A stretch of 64,000 bases of DNA from Mixophyes australis (lineage: Eukaryota; Chordata; Amphibia; Anura; Limnodynastidae): positions 158,129,227 through 158,193,226 of the forward strand of contig JAVHZZ010000004.1 of assembly GCA_036250195.1 (NCBI GenBank), read 5' to 3'. The notes under the pieces are model-generated. The model searched no databases, was not told where the DNA came from, and saw nothing but the letters and a program-made list of their open reading frames with translations. Positions 33,376 to 44,820 of this stretch are shown in pieces (position 1 is the stretch's first letter; the number at the start of each line of letters is the position of its first letter). Position numbers and translations under genes: made by a program.

Positions 33376-33933
33376 TAGGGGTAAATGTATTAATCTGCGG
33401 TTTTTGCAAGTTAACTTGCAAAAACCGCAGATTGATACATTTACCCCCTAATTTAATGTATTCGCCGATAATCAGCGATTTTGCAGGGCAGATTTCAAAT
33501 GGCAATATCTTTAAATGCAAAACTTGCCTTTAAAGACATTCATCATCACCATCACCATTTATTCATATAGCGCCACTGTTTCCGCAGCGCTGTACAGAGA
33601 ACTCACTCACATCAGTCCCTGCCCCCATTGGAGCTTACAGTCTAAATTCCCTAACACACACACACACACACAGACTATGGTCAATTTTGATAGGAGCCAA
33701 TTAACCTACCAGTATGTTTTTGGAGTGTAGGAGGAAACCGGAGCACCCGGAGGAAACCCATACAAACTCCACACAGATAAGGCCATGCTCGGGAATTCAG
33801 CGCTATGAGGCAGAAGTGCTAACCACTGAGCCACCATGACATTGCTAATAGACATTGCTATTTTAAATCTGCCCTGCAAAGTCGCCAATTATCAGCGACT
33901 TGCAAAAAATGCAGATTGAGACATTTACCCCTA
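33376..33933. mobile_element. Palindromic MITE split by a SINE
   Basis: Outer ends GGGGTAAATGTATTAATCTG (33378) and the complement of GGGGTAAATGTCTCAATCTG (ending 33931), each bordered by TA. Inside the left part, the first ~35 bp are repeated in inverted form around GTTAAC (33376-33452), giving a near-perfect hairpin. A second inverted pair (AAATCTGCCCTGCAAA and its complement) brackets the SINE at 33541-33838. There is no coding capacity. Confidence 0.75.
33541..33838 (-). mobile_element. tRNA-derived SINE
   Basis: The minus strand starts with a tRNA-like head: TGGCTCAGTGGTTAGCAC is an A-box-like sequence, and a weak B box follows about 45 bp later. The body then has GTGTGGAGTTTG, CCTCCGGGTGCTCCGGTTTC and TGGGGGCAGGGACTG. 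It ends in 'gcgctatatgaataaatgg' and a (TGA)-like tail that resembles the L2 tails. The short repeat GACATT occurs at both flanks. The family is common in this window (58432, 59165). Confidence 0.8.
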
Positions 33934-33934
33934 A

Positions 33935-35044
33935 GAGTACAATATATGATAACTTCACTATAAAACTGTGAAAATAACACATTTTAAATGCATACTTTGC
34001 ACACTTTAATGCATAGCATAGTCGTATTAGCAGGTTTCAATGCATGGAGTGTATTTTAAATATCTGTATAAATGAATAATTGCACAAATATTGTAAGGTT
34101 TTGGTTGTTAGAGTTCTGTGCTGTGCATTTTTACAAACTGCTTGAGAAAAAACAAAGGCTCCCTTCATTTTTAACTTAAATTTTTTAAGTTGCCTTGAAA
34201 TCTTGCCCATGCATTTCCATTAATCCTATTAGCGCCTAGTGTATCTTTCTGGAAACTGCTGATGTAAAACGTTAGAATGAATTTCAATACATATTTCAAT
34301 AGGAAAAAAAAACAGAAGATATATGAATGTGTCAGTGTGGAAATGATCAAACACAGAAACGGTGTATTAACTTCAGACTCAGATTATTACAAAGTTCCTG
34401 CATTCTTTATCTACCTGCAATGCCGAGATTTCAAGCATGAATTTGTAATGCATTTTGGTAATTCAGATACATAAATTATTATTTAAAGATGAATGTGGAG
34501 CAATTAGTCATTACCTGCTTCCTGGCTGCTAAATCTGTTTACAGGTAGTAGGTAAAAAAATGCCCAGGTCCAAGGTGCACTCTCAGGACCAAAGTGTAAA
34601 ACTATTACTACTGCTATTTATGTACAATAAAACAGTTTAAACTATAGTATGAAAATTGGTGTCTACCCGTTTAATCTAGAAGTTATTTGGGTTTGTACTG
34701 TTCCAGTTGCCAGCTGTTCTTAAATTGCAGGAACTTTGCCTTATTTTAAAGTTTTGTCCCTATATGTTACTGTCCCTTAGAATATCTGCTCAGTAATAGT
34801 TCAACTTCTCTTGTTCAGTATGCGGATGTGACCTGTTAAAGTCAAATTATTAAAATTGTATGTAAAATCAATCTGAATCTATGTATATATATGATTATGT
34901 TGTGTACGATGCAATCACAATTAAACGTACACATTTGCGGTTAGTTGTTATCATATCAGACACTGTTGCGATCACATCCGATTTATTAATATTATTGTTT
35001 CGTTGTGTATAAAATCAAACTTTATTTAACATTATATTAAGTAC
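33935..35044. other. Unassigned AT-rich sequence
   Basis: No recognised gene or repeat. Confidence 0.4.
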
Positions 35045-35485
35045 ACTTATGTAACTGGCGGGAGACTGAAGGTAAATACTTGTGTAACCAGTATCTGGTG
35101 GGTGGCTCTAGGGATGAGCAGTTGGTCACATGTACAGTTACCATGGAGACAGACCCAAGCCTCTAGAACAAAGAACTGAAGAGCTGACCTATAGCGTACC
35201 GTGTTATTGGACTGTCCATGGCCTTTGACCTATAGGAAAGTATAACGGTGACCGAAACTCCTGTAATATAATATATGTTATTCCTGTATAAATGTAATGT
35301 AATATATTGTATTCCTGTATAAATTATCATACACTGCTGTTGGTAGCAAAAGCACTCTGTATATAAGCTTAATGCTGGTACTAGTCACTTGTGCTCTATA
35401 TTGGTGGTAATTATGAACTTACTTTTATTTGTGAAAATAAACCTTTTTGTGCTTTGAAACTACAACCTAATCGGACATCTACTTA
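35045..35485 (+). mobile_element. Possible short solo LTR
   Basis: A TGTAAC start at 35050, a G+C-richer first half, TATA-like motifs near 35314 and 35360, AATAAA at 35438, and the 5-mer ACTTA at 35045-35049 and 35481-35485. The end is ...GGACATCT, not the usual CA, so the boundaries are tentative. Confidence 0.35.
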
Positions 35486-36176
35486 TTTTATACCTTTAAT
35501 AGGTCCTCAGAATCTGTTCTTATTTGCACAGTGCCACTTCTCTTCTTATGTATGCTGATTTGCAGTTATCAACATCTGTGTTTCATTGCACAGCACAATA
35601 CATCTTGTGCTGTAGGTAATGTTACTGGTGTCATCTTCATCATCACCACGTATTTTTACCATCAAAAGGTATGCCTGCTGAGAAGTATTTCTGGTGATAC
35701 TTCCAAGTCTAGGTAGGTCGCATCTTCAGGTTACACTTATGTGAATATGCTCTTACTGTACTCAGCATATGCTTGCCCCCTTCCAGATATAACAGACTGC
35801 ACCAATCTAGATATGGACAGTACAGAAATGAATACATTTATGACAAAAAACTTGACGTAAACCCAACTGTTAATGAGGCCATATAACATGTTTTGCCACT
35901 TAGATTAATATAATATTTAGTAATTGCATTTAGTTTCCTGTCCCCAAACTCTGCTGACCGAGACAACTACATTCGTTGACATTAAGCTATGGTTACCCAA
36001 TTAAAGCACTGTAGAAATATATTCTTATCATGATCAGCAGTCAGGTGCATTTACCTAACAAAAAGTAGAGGTGTCCAAAGCTAGATATGCAAATGATAAA
36101 TAATGATATAGAATGATGCTGTTCCAGATGTTTCATTTTTGCTGATTGAATCATGTTGGATCAAGACAATTTGACC

Positions 36177-37099
36177 ATAAGTGTCACATGCCAAGGACCG
36201 CTAGTCAGGACCCGGTTCACTTACCTCTCGGGCGTCCGGCGGAGTCCCGATAACGGCCGCCATCTTGGATGGGTCTGCGCATGCACAGACCCGATTTCTG
36301 TTTTAAGGCCTTCCACTGCCCTCTATTGGTTGGAGGATCTCCCTCCAGTATTTAAACCTCCCTCTTCCTCTACTCTGAGCCTGTTCTTAGGTTCAGTTAG
36401 GATTCTTCCTAGTGAATTCTCCTGCAATCCGCAGTCTGCAGCTGTTCCATAATCCTGCAATCCGCAGTCCGTAGCTGCTCCATCATCCTGCAATCTGCAG
36501 CAACTTCAGGCTACATAACAGCTTCTCCGCTATCCCAGCGGTCATCCTGCAATCCGCAGCAACTTCAGGCTTCATACAGCTTCTCCGCTATCCCAGCTGT
36601 CATCCTGCAATCCGCAGCAACTTCATGCTTCATACAGTTTCTCCGCTATCCCAGCGGTCATCCTGCAATCCGCAGCAACTTCAGGCTTCATCGAGCTTCT
36701 CCGCTATCCCAGTGGTAATCCTGCAATCCGCAGCAACTTCAGGCTTCATCCAGCTTCTCCGCTATCCCAGCGGTCATCCTGCAGTCCGCAGTTACTCCTG
36801 CTTCATACAGCTTCCGCTATCCCAGTGGTCATTCCTGCTACCTGCAGACCGTCTCAGCTTCACACTGTTCCGCTATTCCTGCGGTCATTCTTGGATCTAC
36901 TAATCTCTAAACTCTCCGAAACTCCGTGGAACCTGCCCCACTACCGGAGGACCGTGACCTGCATGGCGGTTGCCGCGAAGTCCATACCACCTTGCAGTGG
37001 TTCCTGGAGAAGGCCAGCCGATACGTTAGACTCCGCGCCTCTGGTAAGTGTTAGTCTTGGCAGGTCAGGGGTCTGTATTCCAGTGTCCGTGACAATAAG
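36177..37099 (+). mobile_element. Solo LTR of a second gypsy family
   Basis: 913 bp from TGTCACATGCC (36182) to GTGACA (37094), with 5-bp duplications ATAAG at 36177-36181 and 37095-37099. U3 has a YY1-type site (GGCCGCCATCTTGG) near 36256 followed by an NRF1-like TGCGCATGCACA, and TATTTAAA at about 36350. The leader has about seven copies of a ~59-bp unit containing CCGCTATCCCAGCGG and CTGCAATCCGCAG hairpins. The ends and layout resemble the 20445 family, but the sequence is different. Confidence 0.93.
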
Positions 37100-38836
37100 C
37101 TTGCACAGTATTCTATCTAACTTTCTATACACTCAGTCAATGTGAATCTGCCTGCAAGCTCTCTTTAAAACTTGGTTGGGATGCGGACAACAGTTAGAAA
37201 TGACTGCATAGATCAGCCCTGTGCCCCACTTCCCACATAATCATCTTCTCAAAATTACAAAACAGTTAAAAGTTCATGAAGGCAGGGGGATGTTTTAAGG
37301 AGTGTCTTTACACCAAAGACAGGGTTGTTTGGAGGATCTACTTGAATACAATCCAAATGTTGCCATCTCTGTTCCTACTTTGGTGATCTCTGCAGCCTCC
37401 TTTTTGACAGAAGCTGTCCCCACAGCTTCTGTGAATATGGAAAACAAGTGTCCTAGCTAAATCCCTAGCACAAGCATGATACCAAACAAATATACTGAGC
37501 ACACTGCAAATATGAGCTGGAGGATGACCACAAGAGTGCCTATGAAGCAGAAAAGAGAAAGCCTTTTCCAGAACCAGAAGAAGTTGAGTTGAGATAAATG
37601 TTGAAGGACAGTCATGATTGCCAGCAGCCAGTGCTGGCATAAACTCTGTGGGTGTCTAGGTGGAGCCCCCTGACCCTCAGAGACAATGTCCCCCTTCCCT
37701 TTTTAGGTGGCAATGTACCCCACCCTCTACTGCTTCTTAGCTTAGCAGACTGGAGGGGGACTGCTTCTCCTGTTCCTCAGACTTGGAGTGTAGCTCCTAA
37801 CTATTGGTGACTTTCCTAATGGTGCCGCCAGCAGTTGACTTGTGTAAGATTTCTGCAATAACTAATTCATCCTTCATGTCTCCACCTTCCACTGTCTTTA
37901 CTCATGTCAACCATACCACACCACTAGTAGCTGCACAGAAATGCCAGTCACCCATTTCAGCTTTAATATTGGTGGCTAAAAATTCTTCTGCCTTATAATT
38001 TCTACATAATTTCCCCAGCACCAGCTACTTTATTTGTCAATTGTTTCCCACACATCTTCAATTTTAAGCTCATTTGGGAAGGGCTATCTTTACCTGTTTT
38101 ATGTTGTTGTATGTAATTTATAAGTATATTGGTCTCCTCAATGTATAGTGCTACGCAGACTGTCTAACAAAGTTGTGGATTAACTTAATCAGCAGTCATA
38201 ATTTCAACATTTTGATCCCAAATTGCAAAGGCCAATTTAGTACATTAGTGAACCAAATCTGCATGCATTTGGACAACTTTAGACTAATCTACTTTTGATG
38301 TATTTACATATTTAGCAATATTGAAAATGTGTTGCTCCAAAAGCTGTAATGACTGATAATGATCATATTGACATTGATAAGGTTATGTTGAGAAATGTGT
38401 TTGGAAGCTGCGCAATCATCTTCTGCCCACACTAGCAGGACCCATTAACATCAAAAGTCATCCACGCACGTGCCCAAATTGCACAGGACTTGCATAGAGT
38501 TGCAGGATAACAGATGGTGCATCCAGCTTTAGAAAGGCAAAACAATTTTGTGTTCTTATTGAAAACTAAGTTGTCAATGCAATTTTTGTTCTAATACTGA
38601 CAACTGAAACTATGATTTAACACTTAATCCAGAATTCTGCTTTGCTTGACACATGGAAACAATATTAGGCTTATTTATTAACATGGTGAAGAGTGAAGTT
38701 GATGAAACCCAGAACAACAAATATTAGCATTTTAATAGAAGTTAGGATGATGACAACCAATATTTGATAGATTGCTAGTGATTGCAACATATATATTCTT
38801 TTTGCACCATGTTTTCACCTGTTGATCAATGCAAGA
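37100..38836. other. Unassigned sequence
   Basis: No recognised coding region or repeat family. Confidence 0.4.
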
Positions 38837-40093
38837 TACACTATATGGACAAAAGTATTGGGCCACACCTGTTAATTATTGAATTGAGGTGCTTCAATCA
38901 GACCCGTTGCCAGAGGTGTATAAAATCCAGCACCTAGACATGCAGTGTCCATTTGCAAACATTTGTGATACAAAATGGGTTGTTCTGAAGACCTCAGGGA
39001 CTTCAAGCGTGGTACTGTGATAGGACGTGCCACCTTTTCTATAAGACAGTTCATGAAATTTCATCTCTGCTGAATATTCCACAGTCAACTGTAAGTGATA
39101 TTATTAGAAAGTGGAAGCGTTTAGGAACAACAGCAACTCAGCCATGAAGCAGAAGACCACATAACATCACAGACTGCTAAGGCGCATGGTGCGTAAAAGA
39201 TGTCAACTCAGCTGCTCTGCTGATTCCATAGCTGAAGAGTTCCGAACTTCCACTGGCATTAATGTAAGCACCAAATCTGTGTGGCAGGAGCTTGATGGAA
39301 TGGGTTTCCATGGTTGAGAAGCTGTATGCAAGCCTCACATCACCAAGACCAATGCCAAGCTTCGGATGGAGTGGTGTAAAGCCACATTTCCACTGCTCCA
39401 CAGTCGAGTGTCGGTGTGACACTCGACTGTGGAGCAGTGGAAACGTGTTCTGTGGAGTGATGAATCACACTTCTCTGTTTGGCAGTCGGATGGACGAGTC
39501 TGGGTTTGGCAGATGCTGGGTGAACGTTACCTGCCTGACTGCATTATGCCAACTGTGAAGTTTGGTGGATGAGGGATAATCGTATGGGGCTGTTTTTCAG
39601 AGTTTGGGCTAGGCCCCTTATCTCCAGTGAAGGGCAATTTTAATGCTTCAGCATACCAAATAATTTTGGACAATACTATGCTTCCAACTTTGTGGCAACA
39701 GTTTGGGAAGGCCCTTTTCTATTCCAACATGAGCAAGGACTACAAAGACATGGTTTAATGAGTTTGGTGTGGAAGAACTTGACTGGCCCACACAGAGCCC
39801 TGACTTCAACCCCATTGAATCCCTTTGGGATGAACTGGAATGGAGATTGCGAGCCAGGCCTTCTCGTCCAACATCAGTGCCTGACCTCATAAATGCTCTA
39901 CAGAATGAATGGGCACAAATTCCCACAGAAACACTCCAACATCTTGTGCAAAGCCTTACAAGAAGAGTGGAAGCTGCAAAAGGAGGATCAACTCCATATT
40001 AAAGTATATGTATTTGAATATTACATTACATTACATTACAGTCCCTGTTGGTGTAATGGTCTAGAGTCTGAATACTTTTATCCATATAGTGTA
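38837..40093 (+). mobile_element. Complete but dead Tc1-like transposon
   Basis: Termini CACTATATGGACAAAAGTAT (38839) and the complement of CACTATATGGATAAAAGTAT (ending 40091), one mismatch in 20, both bordered by the TA target. Length 1253 bp, which is normal for Tc1. A single transposase gene on the plus strand is badly broken. A (TTACA)4 tract lies in the 3' UTR at 40021. Confidence 0.93.
38973..40002 (+). pseudogene. Tc1-like transposase pseudogene
   Basis: Starts MGCSEDLRDFKRGTVIG, the normal N-terminus of this Tc1 group. Recognisable later: the paired-like DNA-binding part around 39090-39300, '[14 protein letters not shown]' (first catalytic Asp) near 39430, '[10 protein letters not shown]' and 'GERYLPDCI', then 'EELDWPTQSPDFNPIESLWDELEWRLRAR' with the last catalytic Glu, ending GGSTPY plus stop at 40002. 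Stops or frame changes occur near 39072, 39316, 39570 and 39757. A 26-bp inverted duplication at 39387-39443 interrupts the region just before the first Asp motif. Confidence 0.92.
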
Positions 40094-40379
40094 TATAATA
40101 ATAACCTATATCTAAATGAGCAGGCTTTTCAGCTGCTCACACTTTGCTATCTAGATTGGAAAACAAAATATGTCTGTTAAATTCAAACTTTTGCCCTCAA
40201 AAACCCCTGTTAAATCATATAAAATCCCAATAAAGAATAGTCAAATCTGTCCTATAAGGGGGAAAAAATATTTTCTGACCCTTTACTTGCTATCAGATAA
40301 TTTTCTGGATAAAGACAATATAATTTGTTTTAAGTATTGCCAGAATAATGAACTTCTTATCTACAGTGTCTACTAATCC

Positions 40380-40790
40380 CAAATCTTGTGTTAGTGTATT
40401 CCACTGCTCTTAATGTAAAGAACCCTTTTTGCACATGGATATTAAATATCATTCCTTCCAGCCGCACAGAGCAACCTTGTGCCCTCTGCAGGAATGTTAT
40501 TCACAAAAGGTTGTTGCAGCATTCTCTGTATGAATATATTTAAAACAGTGATCATATTTTCTGTCCTTAGTATAAATATTTCTAGCTTTGACCGTCTTCC
40601 TTTATAACTGAGAGCTTCCTCAGTTCTTATTAATTTAGTTGTCTTTCTATGCACTAACTTCATTTCACAGACATCCCTTTTGAATAGCCTTTTGAATACT
40701 AGTTTATACAATTTAACCATATATTGAAGATCATCAGTGCAAAATAAATTGCCCTCATTTTATTTACGCTCTTCAATCTATGTTTGTTTT
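40380..40790 (-). pseudogene. CR1-like LINE fragment
   Basis: The minus-strand frame 40442-40720 contains 'HRKTTKLIRTEEALSYKGRRSKLEIFILRTENMI', a decayed form of the CR1 segment 'QRRATKLI ... LSYEERL--L-IF-LE-RRLRGDMI' seen intact at 9823-10588. Confidence 0.65.
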
Positions 40791-40793
40791 ACT

Positions 40794-42831
40794 ACAATAA
40801 ATTATCCTGCTGGTTCTAGGCTCTGCAGATTGACATCACACGCTGATGGCAAGTTTTACACTAGCATCTATGATTATATTATTACGTAGACATAAATCAC
40901 AAGCTCTTGGGGGGGTATTCAATTAGCCGCCGAGTGCCTCCAAAATGGTCGTGAAGGCACTCCGCTGCGATGTAACATCACAGATTTCTCCTCACACCTC
41001 TATAGGAGGCAAGTACCGTAGTACCTGAAAATGTGCGCAGCCGCGATGCGCCTAATTAAATATATCGTAAGCACAACATTTAATGATAGTGGGGCTCAAT
41101 GCTACAGGGGAGAAAAAATTAAAATGGTTTACATGGATTTTGGACACATGGAAAACTCCAGAAATATGCAATCCATTGGGTTATTTACTAAGTTACTAAG
41201 TAAGTGTGAGAGTGTAATGACTGATAACAACCAGTCATATCATTTTGCTATGAGTCACACTGTACATTTGCACTTTACTTCTCTGGCACATCTTTCTGTT
41301 GAGAGTGTAGTGTGTTAACACAATTTTTTTACATTCATTTAGTGGAATGTATGTGCTTTTTTATGCATTTTTGACTGTACTTATTTGAAAATATGTTATG
41401 TAGTCAACAAGCTCTAATGGGACGTTAGGACTAAAGAGAGGTAATGTATGCTTATTTATATCAGTCATTACTTATAGAAAATATTTATTTTATTAATGCA
41501 CTGTATAATCTGATCATTAACGGGATCAAGTTATAAATATGTAAATTGACATCCCATGACAATTTGACTGCAGTTTGTTTAGTATGGCTTTTTACAAGGA
41601 TAATAAACCTGAAACCACCTAATTACTGATTACACTACCCCAACACACACTCACTTCTCCAAATATACACACTATATTTATTATTGCAACCTAGTCAGCA
41701 GCTTGTACTCATCACTCATCATAAGCAAAGAATGATCATATGATCAGTTATGGCTTCCTTACACAATCACTTGAAGCTTTAACTTCCTTGAGAGTTTAGA
41801 TTACCTGTGCTGGATTTTATCTAAATTTAGTTGCTTTCACTGTCTTTTGTCAGCTCTACATGGACAACTAGGAAATACAACTCTTATGGTGGGTGAGACA
41901 TACTAGTGTTTGCCACAGGCTTGGCAATTTTGGTGACTACCAAAAAATCATCTGCCACAGTTTTCCACATTTGTGAAACTTGCTAGATTTTGTTCTGGCT
42001 TATTTTCAGCACTTTTAGGCCAATTTATCAAAGGTTGAAAAGCCCTAATGCTAGCAGGGTTTTTCAGCGGCAATAGGGTAATTATTGCTTTGCCCAACAC
42101 AAGAAAGGGATAACACTGCTATCTCCTGTGGTAACCCTGGCCAGTCTTGTGATTCACCGGCTTTTGCAAGGTGTTGAGTAAACTTATAACTCTGTAATAC
42201 CTGTTCTGTTATTCCCACCCGAGGAACAGGAGATTTTGACGATGGCTTCCTCTTGCCTTTGCTGTGGGAGGCCATATAGCAAGTATTAAAATTGTACCAC
42301 TGCAATACCTGCTCTGTTATCTCCATTTAAGATGAAAATTATTGCAAAATTGCTTCCTTCTTTGAACAAAGAATCTTTTAATGTGAAAAAGTTATAAATA
42401 TATATATATATATTTAAATAATGTTTAACTTTTTTTGTATTAGTGGAAGTTGGATCTGAAAGTGTGCACTTATCAGCTCAGTGAAGAGATATGTTAACCC
42501 TTAGTTACCAGCAGAGCAGTTTTATGGTAAATTGAGACAAAGGAATTTTTATTGCTGCATTCGGCTTTATCGCCAGATAAAAAGGCCTCTTTATCAATAG
42601 TTTTTCAAGGCTGCTCTGAGGAAGGCACTACTTTTGATCTGCAGTCATCTTATTGAGTGGTCATACGAATCTTAGATCTTAACATCATTTCTAATTTTTA
42701 AAAATTCTTTACTGACTAGCAGGATATATACGGTACCAATGAAATGGGGAAAAAGCCACCATGATTTATGATATATGAAATATTAATCTTGTTAGACAAA
42801 TCTACTTGCATTTTATGAAGAAATGAGTAGA
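40794..42831. other. Unassigned sequence
   Basis: At 42160-42330 the phrase 'atacctg-tctgttat-tcc' occurs twice about 110 bp apart; origin unknown. No gene recognised. Confidence 0.35.
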
Positions 42832-43100
42832 ACATAAGTTAGAGAAGAGAAATCAAACAGATCCAAATTTTGGGGTACCGAGTCATATCTCGACTTCTTG
42901 CGCTAAATTCAGATCTGAAAATGAAGCAAAACATAATTTCCAGCAAAATATCTAATCTGGCGAGATTTGGAACGATATCTTCTATATATAGCCCTCCCTC
43001 CTTTTCTGCCATTTTACCGGAAGGATGTCTTCTGCAATTCTGTGCGCAGAAAGTGAATTGTACAGGGTTGGACAGGGTGAAAGAGACAATGTACTGTATA

Positions 43101-43654
43101 CAGGGCTGGATTAAGGGAATGGAGGGTACTGCAAGGTCCCCCCCCCCCCCAGGCTAAGTGTACTGTGAGCCCCCCCCCCTCAATATATATATAATGCAGC
43201 ATTATATAATAGCTCTGCTCCATTCCTCCTGTACTCCCCCCCCCCCCTCTCCCGAGCGCTTACCTCCCATTCCTTGTGGTCTAGATCCGTCCTTTCTTCA
43301 ATGCAGGCTGCAGCAGGCGTTCTTCAGTCACTTCCTGTAGTGCTTCCGCAGTGCGCAGTAAGCTGCTTATTGAGGAGATCTAGTGAGAGTGAAACTATGA
43401 CTCATAGTCTCACTCTCACGAGATCTCCCCAGTACGGAGATTACTGCGACCGCTGAAGCACTACTGTGGCAGCAGGCAACTAACATCATAACATTCGCTG
43501 TTAGCTGCCTGCCATTCTCCATGACCTGACATGAATGCCGACGGTACACAGAAATTTTCCCCCAAAAAATTAAGCTAAAATAGTTTCAAGGGCCCCCAAG
43601 AAGCCCGAGGCCCCTGGGCTCTAGCCCAGAAAGCCCACAAATTATCCGGCCCTG
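43101..43654. mobile_element. hAT-type MITE, 554 bp
   Basis: Exact 8-bp duplications ACTGTATA at 43093-43100 and 43655-43662. Ends are CAGGGCTGGATTAAGGG and the complement of CAGGGCCGGATAATTTG. The centre has an inverted pair (AGATCTAGTGAGAGTGAAAC / its complement around 43376-43426) and C-rich runs. Confidence 0.92.
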
Positions 43655-43906
43655 ACTGTATATGGATATAGCTGTGTTTTTACTGCACAAATCTTAACAG
43701 TTTACTTAAAGATCCGTCTGCTGAAATTGTGTGCCGATAAATTGGATGTGAGGGAGTGAAGAGCAGACAAAAAGTGGCTGCTGGTAGTAGTAGTATATTA
43801 CTAAACTAGATAGGAGTGGACAAAAAATATTCTTTCTTACTTTTAATATGGTAAAGTGTTCAATGTGAAGGAAATTGTGTGAGGGGCAGTATCAATGACA
43901 TCTGAG

Positions 43907-44450
43907 CTATTTACTGGACACACAACAAGGTGCTGTTAGCACCCCTCCCCCCCCTTCAAAAGACAGGGTACTGTGAATGACCTGGCATTGTGTGCTAGTA
44001 CTACTATGCTGAAGGGATGAGGAGGATGATGATGCTACAGGTGTTGCTGCTGATAAAGGCGATACACCTGCCCAGTGGGCTGTCACGTTCCTGTGACCTT
44101 TTGTTTGAACAGTATTACTTGTCCATATATCCGTAGTTAAGTGGATAGTTGGTACAGCTGAGGCGCTGCTGCCTGGGAGAAATGGAAAGGAGAGGGAATT
44201 TGGTGGCGTACCTGATGCATTAATGGTGAAAATTGGATGCATATCCAATGCTAACATAGCTGTCATGGCTTTAGTGATCTGCTGTGCAACAGGATGTTGG
44301 CTGTCAAACTTGCAAACGCTTGCTTCACAGACAATTGTTGTTTAAAACTATGCTTACTGTTCTTGGTTCCCTTCTATTTAGAAGCATCACGCCCGTCAGC
44401 ATAAGCAGAAGCAGCAGCAGCAGACTTAGATGCCCCTTATGAATAATGGA
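43907..44450 (-). pseudogene. hAT transposase remnant, orientation opposite to its host ends
   Basis: The minus strand gives 'KAMTAMLALDMHPIFTINASG', then 'VPTIHLTTDIWTSNTVQTKGHRNVTAHWAGVSP'. These parallel 'AAVTAMLVLDVRPVSAISG' and 'VPTVHLTTDMWTSGSGQTKDYMTVTAHWVDASP' of the intact transposase. Upstream, a frame-shifted piece matches the 'KQLTVQQSFA' segment. Part of the region between them is missing. It is a relic without BED finger or C-terminus. Confidence 0.8.
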
Positions 44451-44820
44451 TTGCATTAGGGGAGTCAGCATTTGAAAATAGTATGCTGGGCTATGTACTA
44501 ATATTTAGGGATGTGCACCGGCGACTTTTGAGGTCTCGTGTTTTGTGTTTTGGATCCGGATTTTCGTTATTTTTGGGGTTCGGATTTGTCTCGCAAAACA
44601 CTTGACGAAAGGTCTCGGTTCGGATTTAAGGTTTTGGATTCGGATTTTTTGGGAAAAAAACATAAAAAGTTTAAAAATCAAGTTTTTGGGCTTATTTTCA
44701 CTCCTAGGCTATTATTAACCTCAATAACATTCAATAACGAGCATTTCCACTAATTTACAGTGTATTCTGAACACCTCACAATATAGTTATTAGTCCAAAA
44801 CATTGCAACAAGGTATCTTT

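Noticed and set aside
33780..33838. A tRNA gene on the minus strand
   Set aside because: Only degenerate A- and B-box-like sequences of a SINE head, with no cloverleaf and no anticodon arm.
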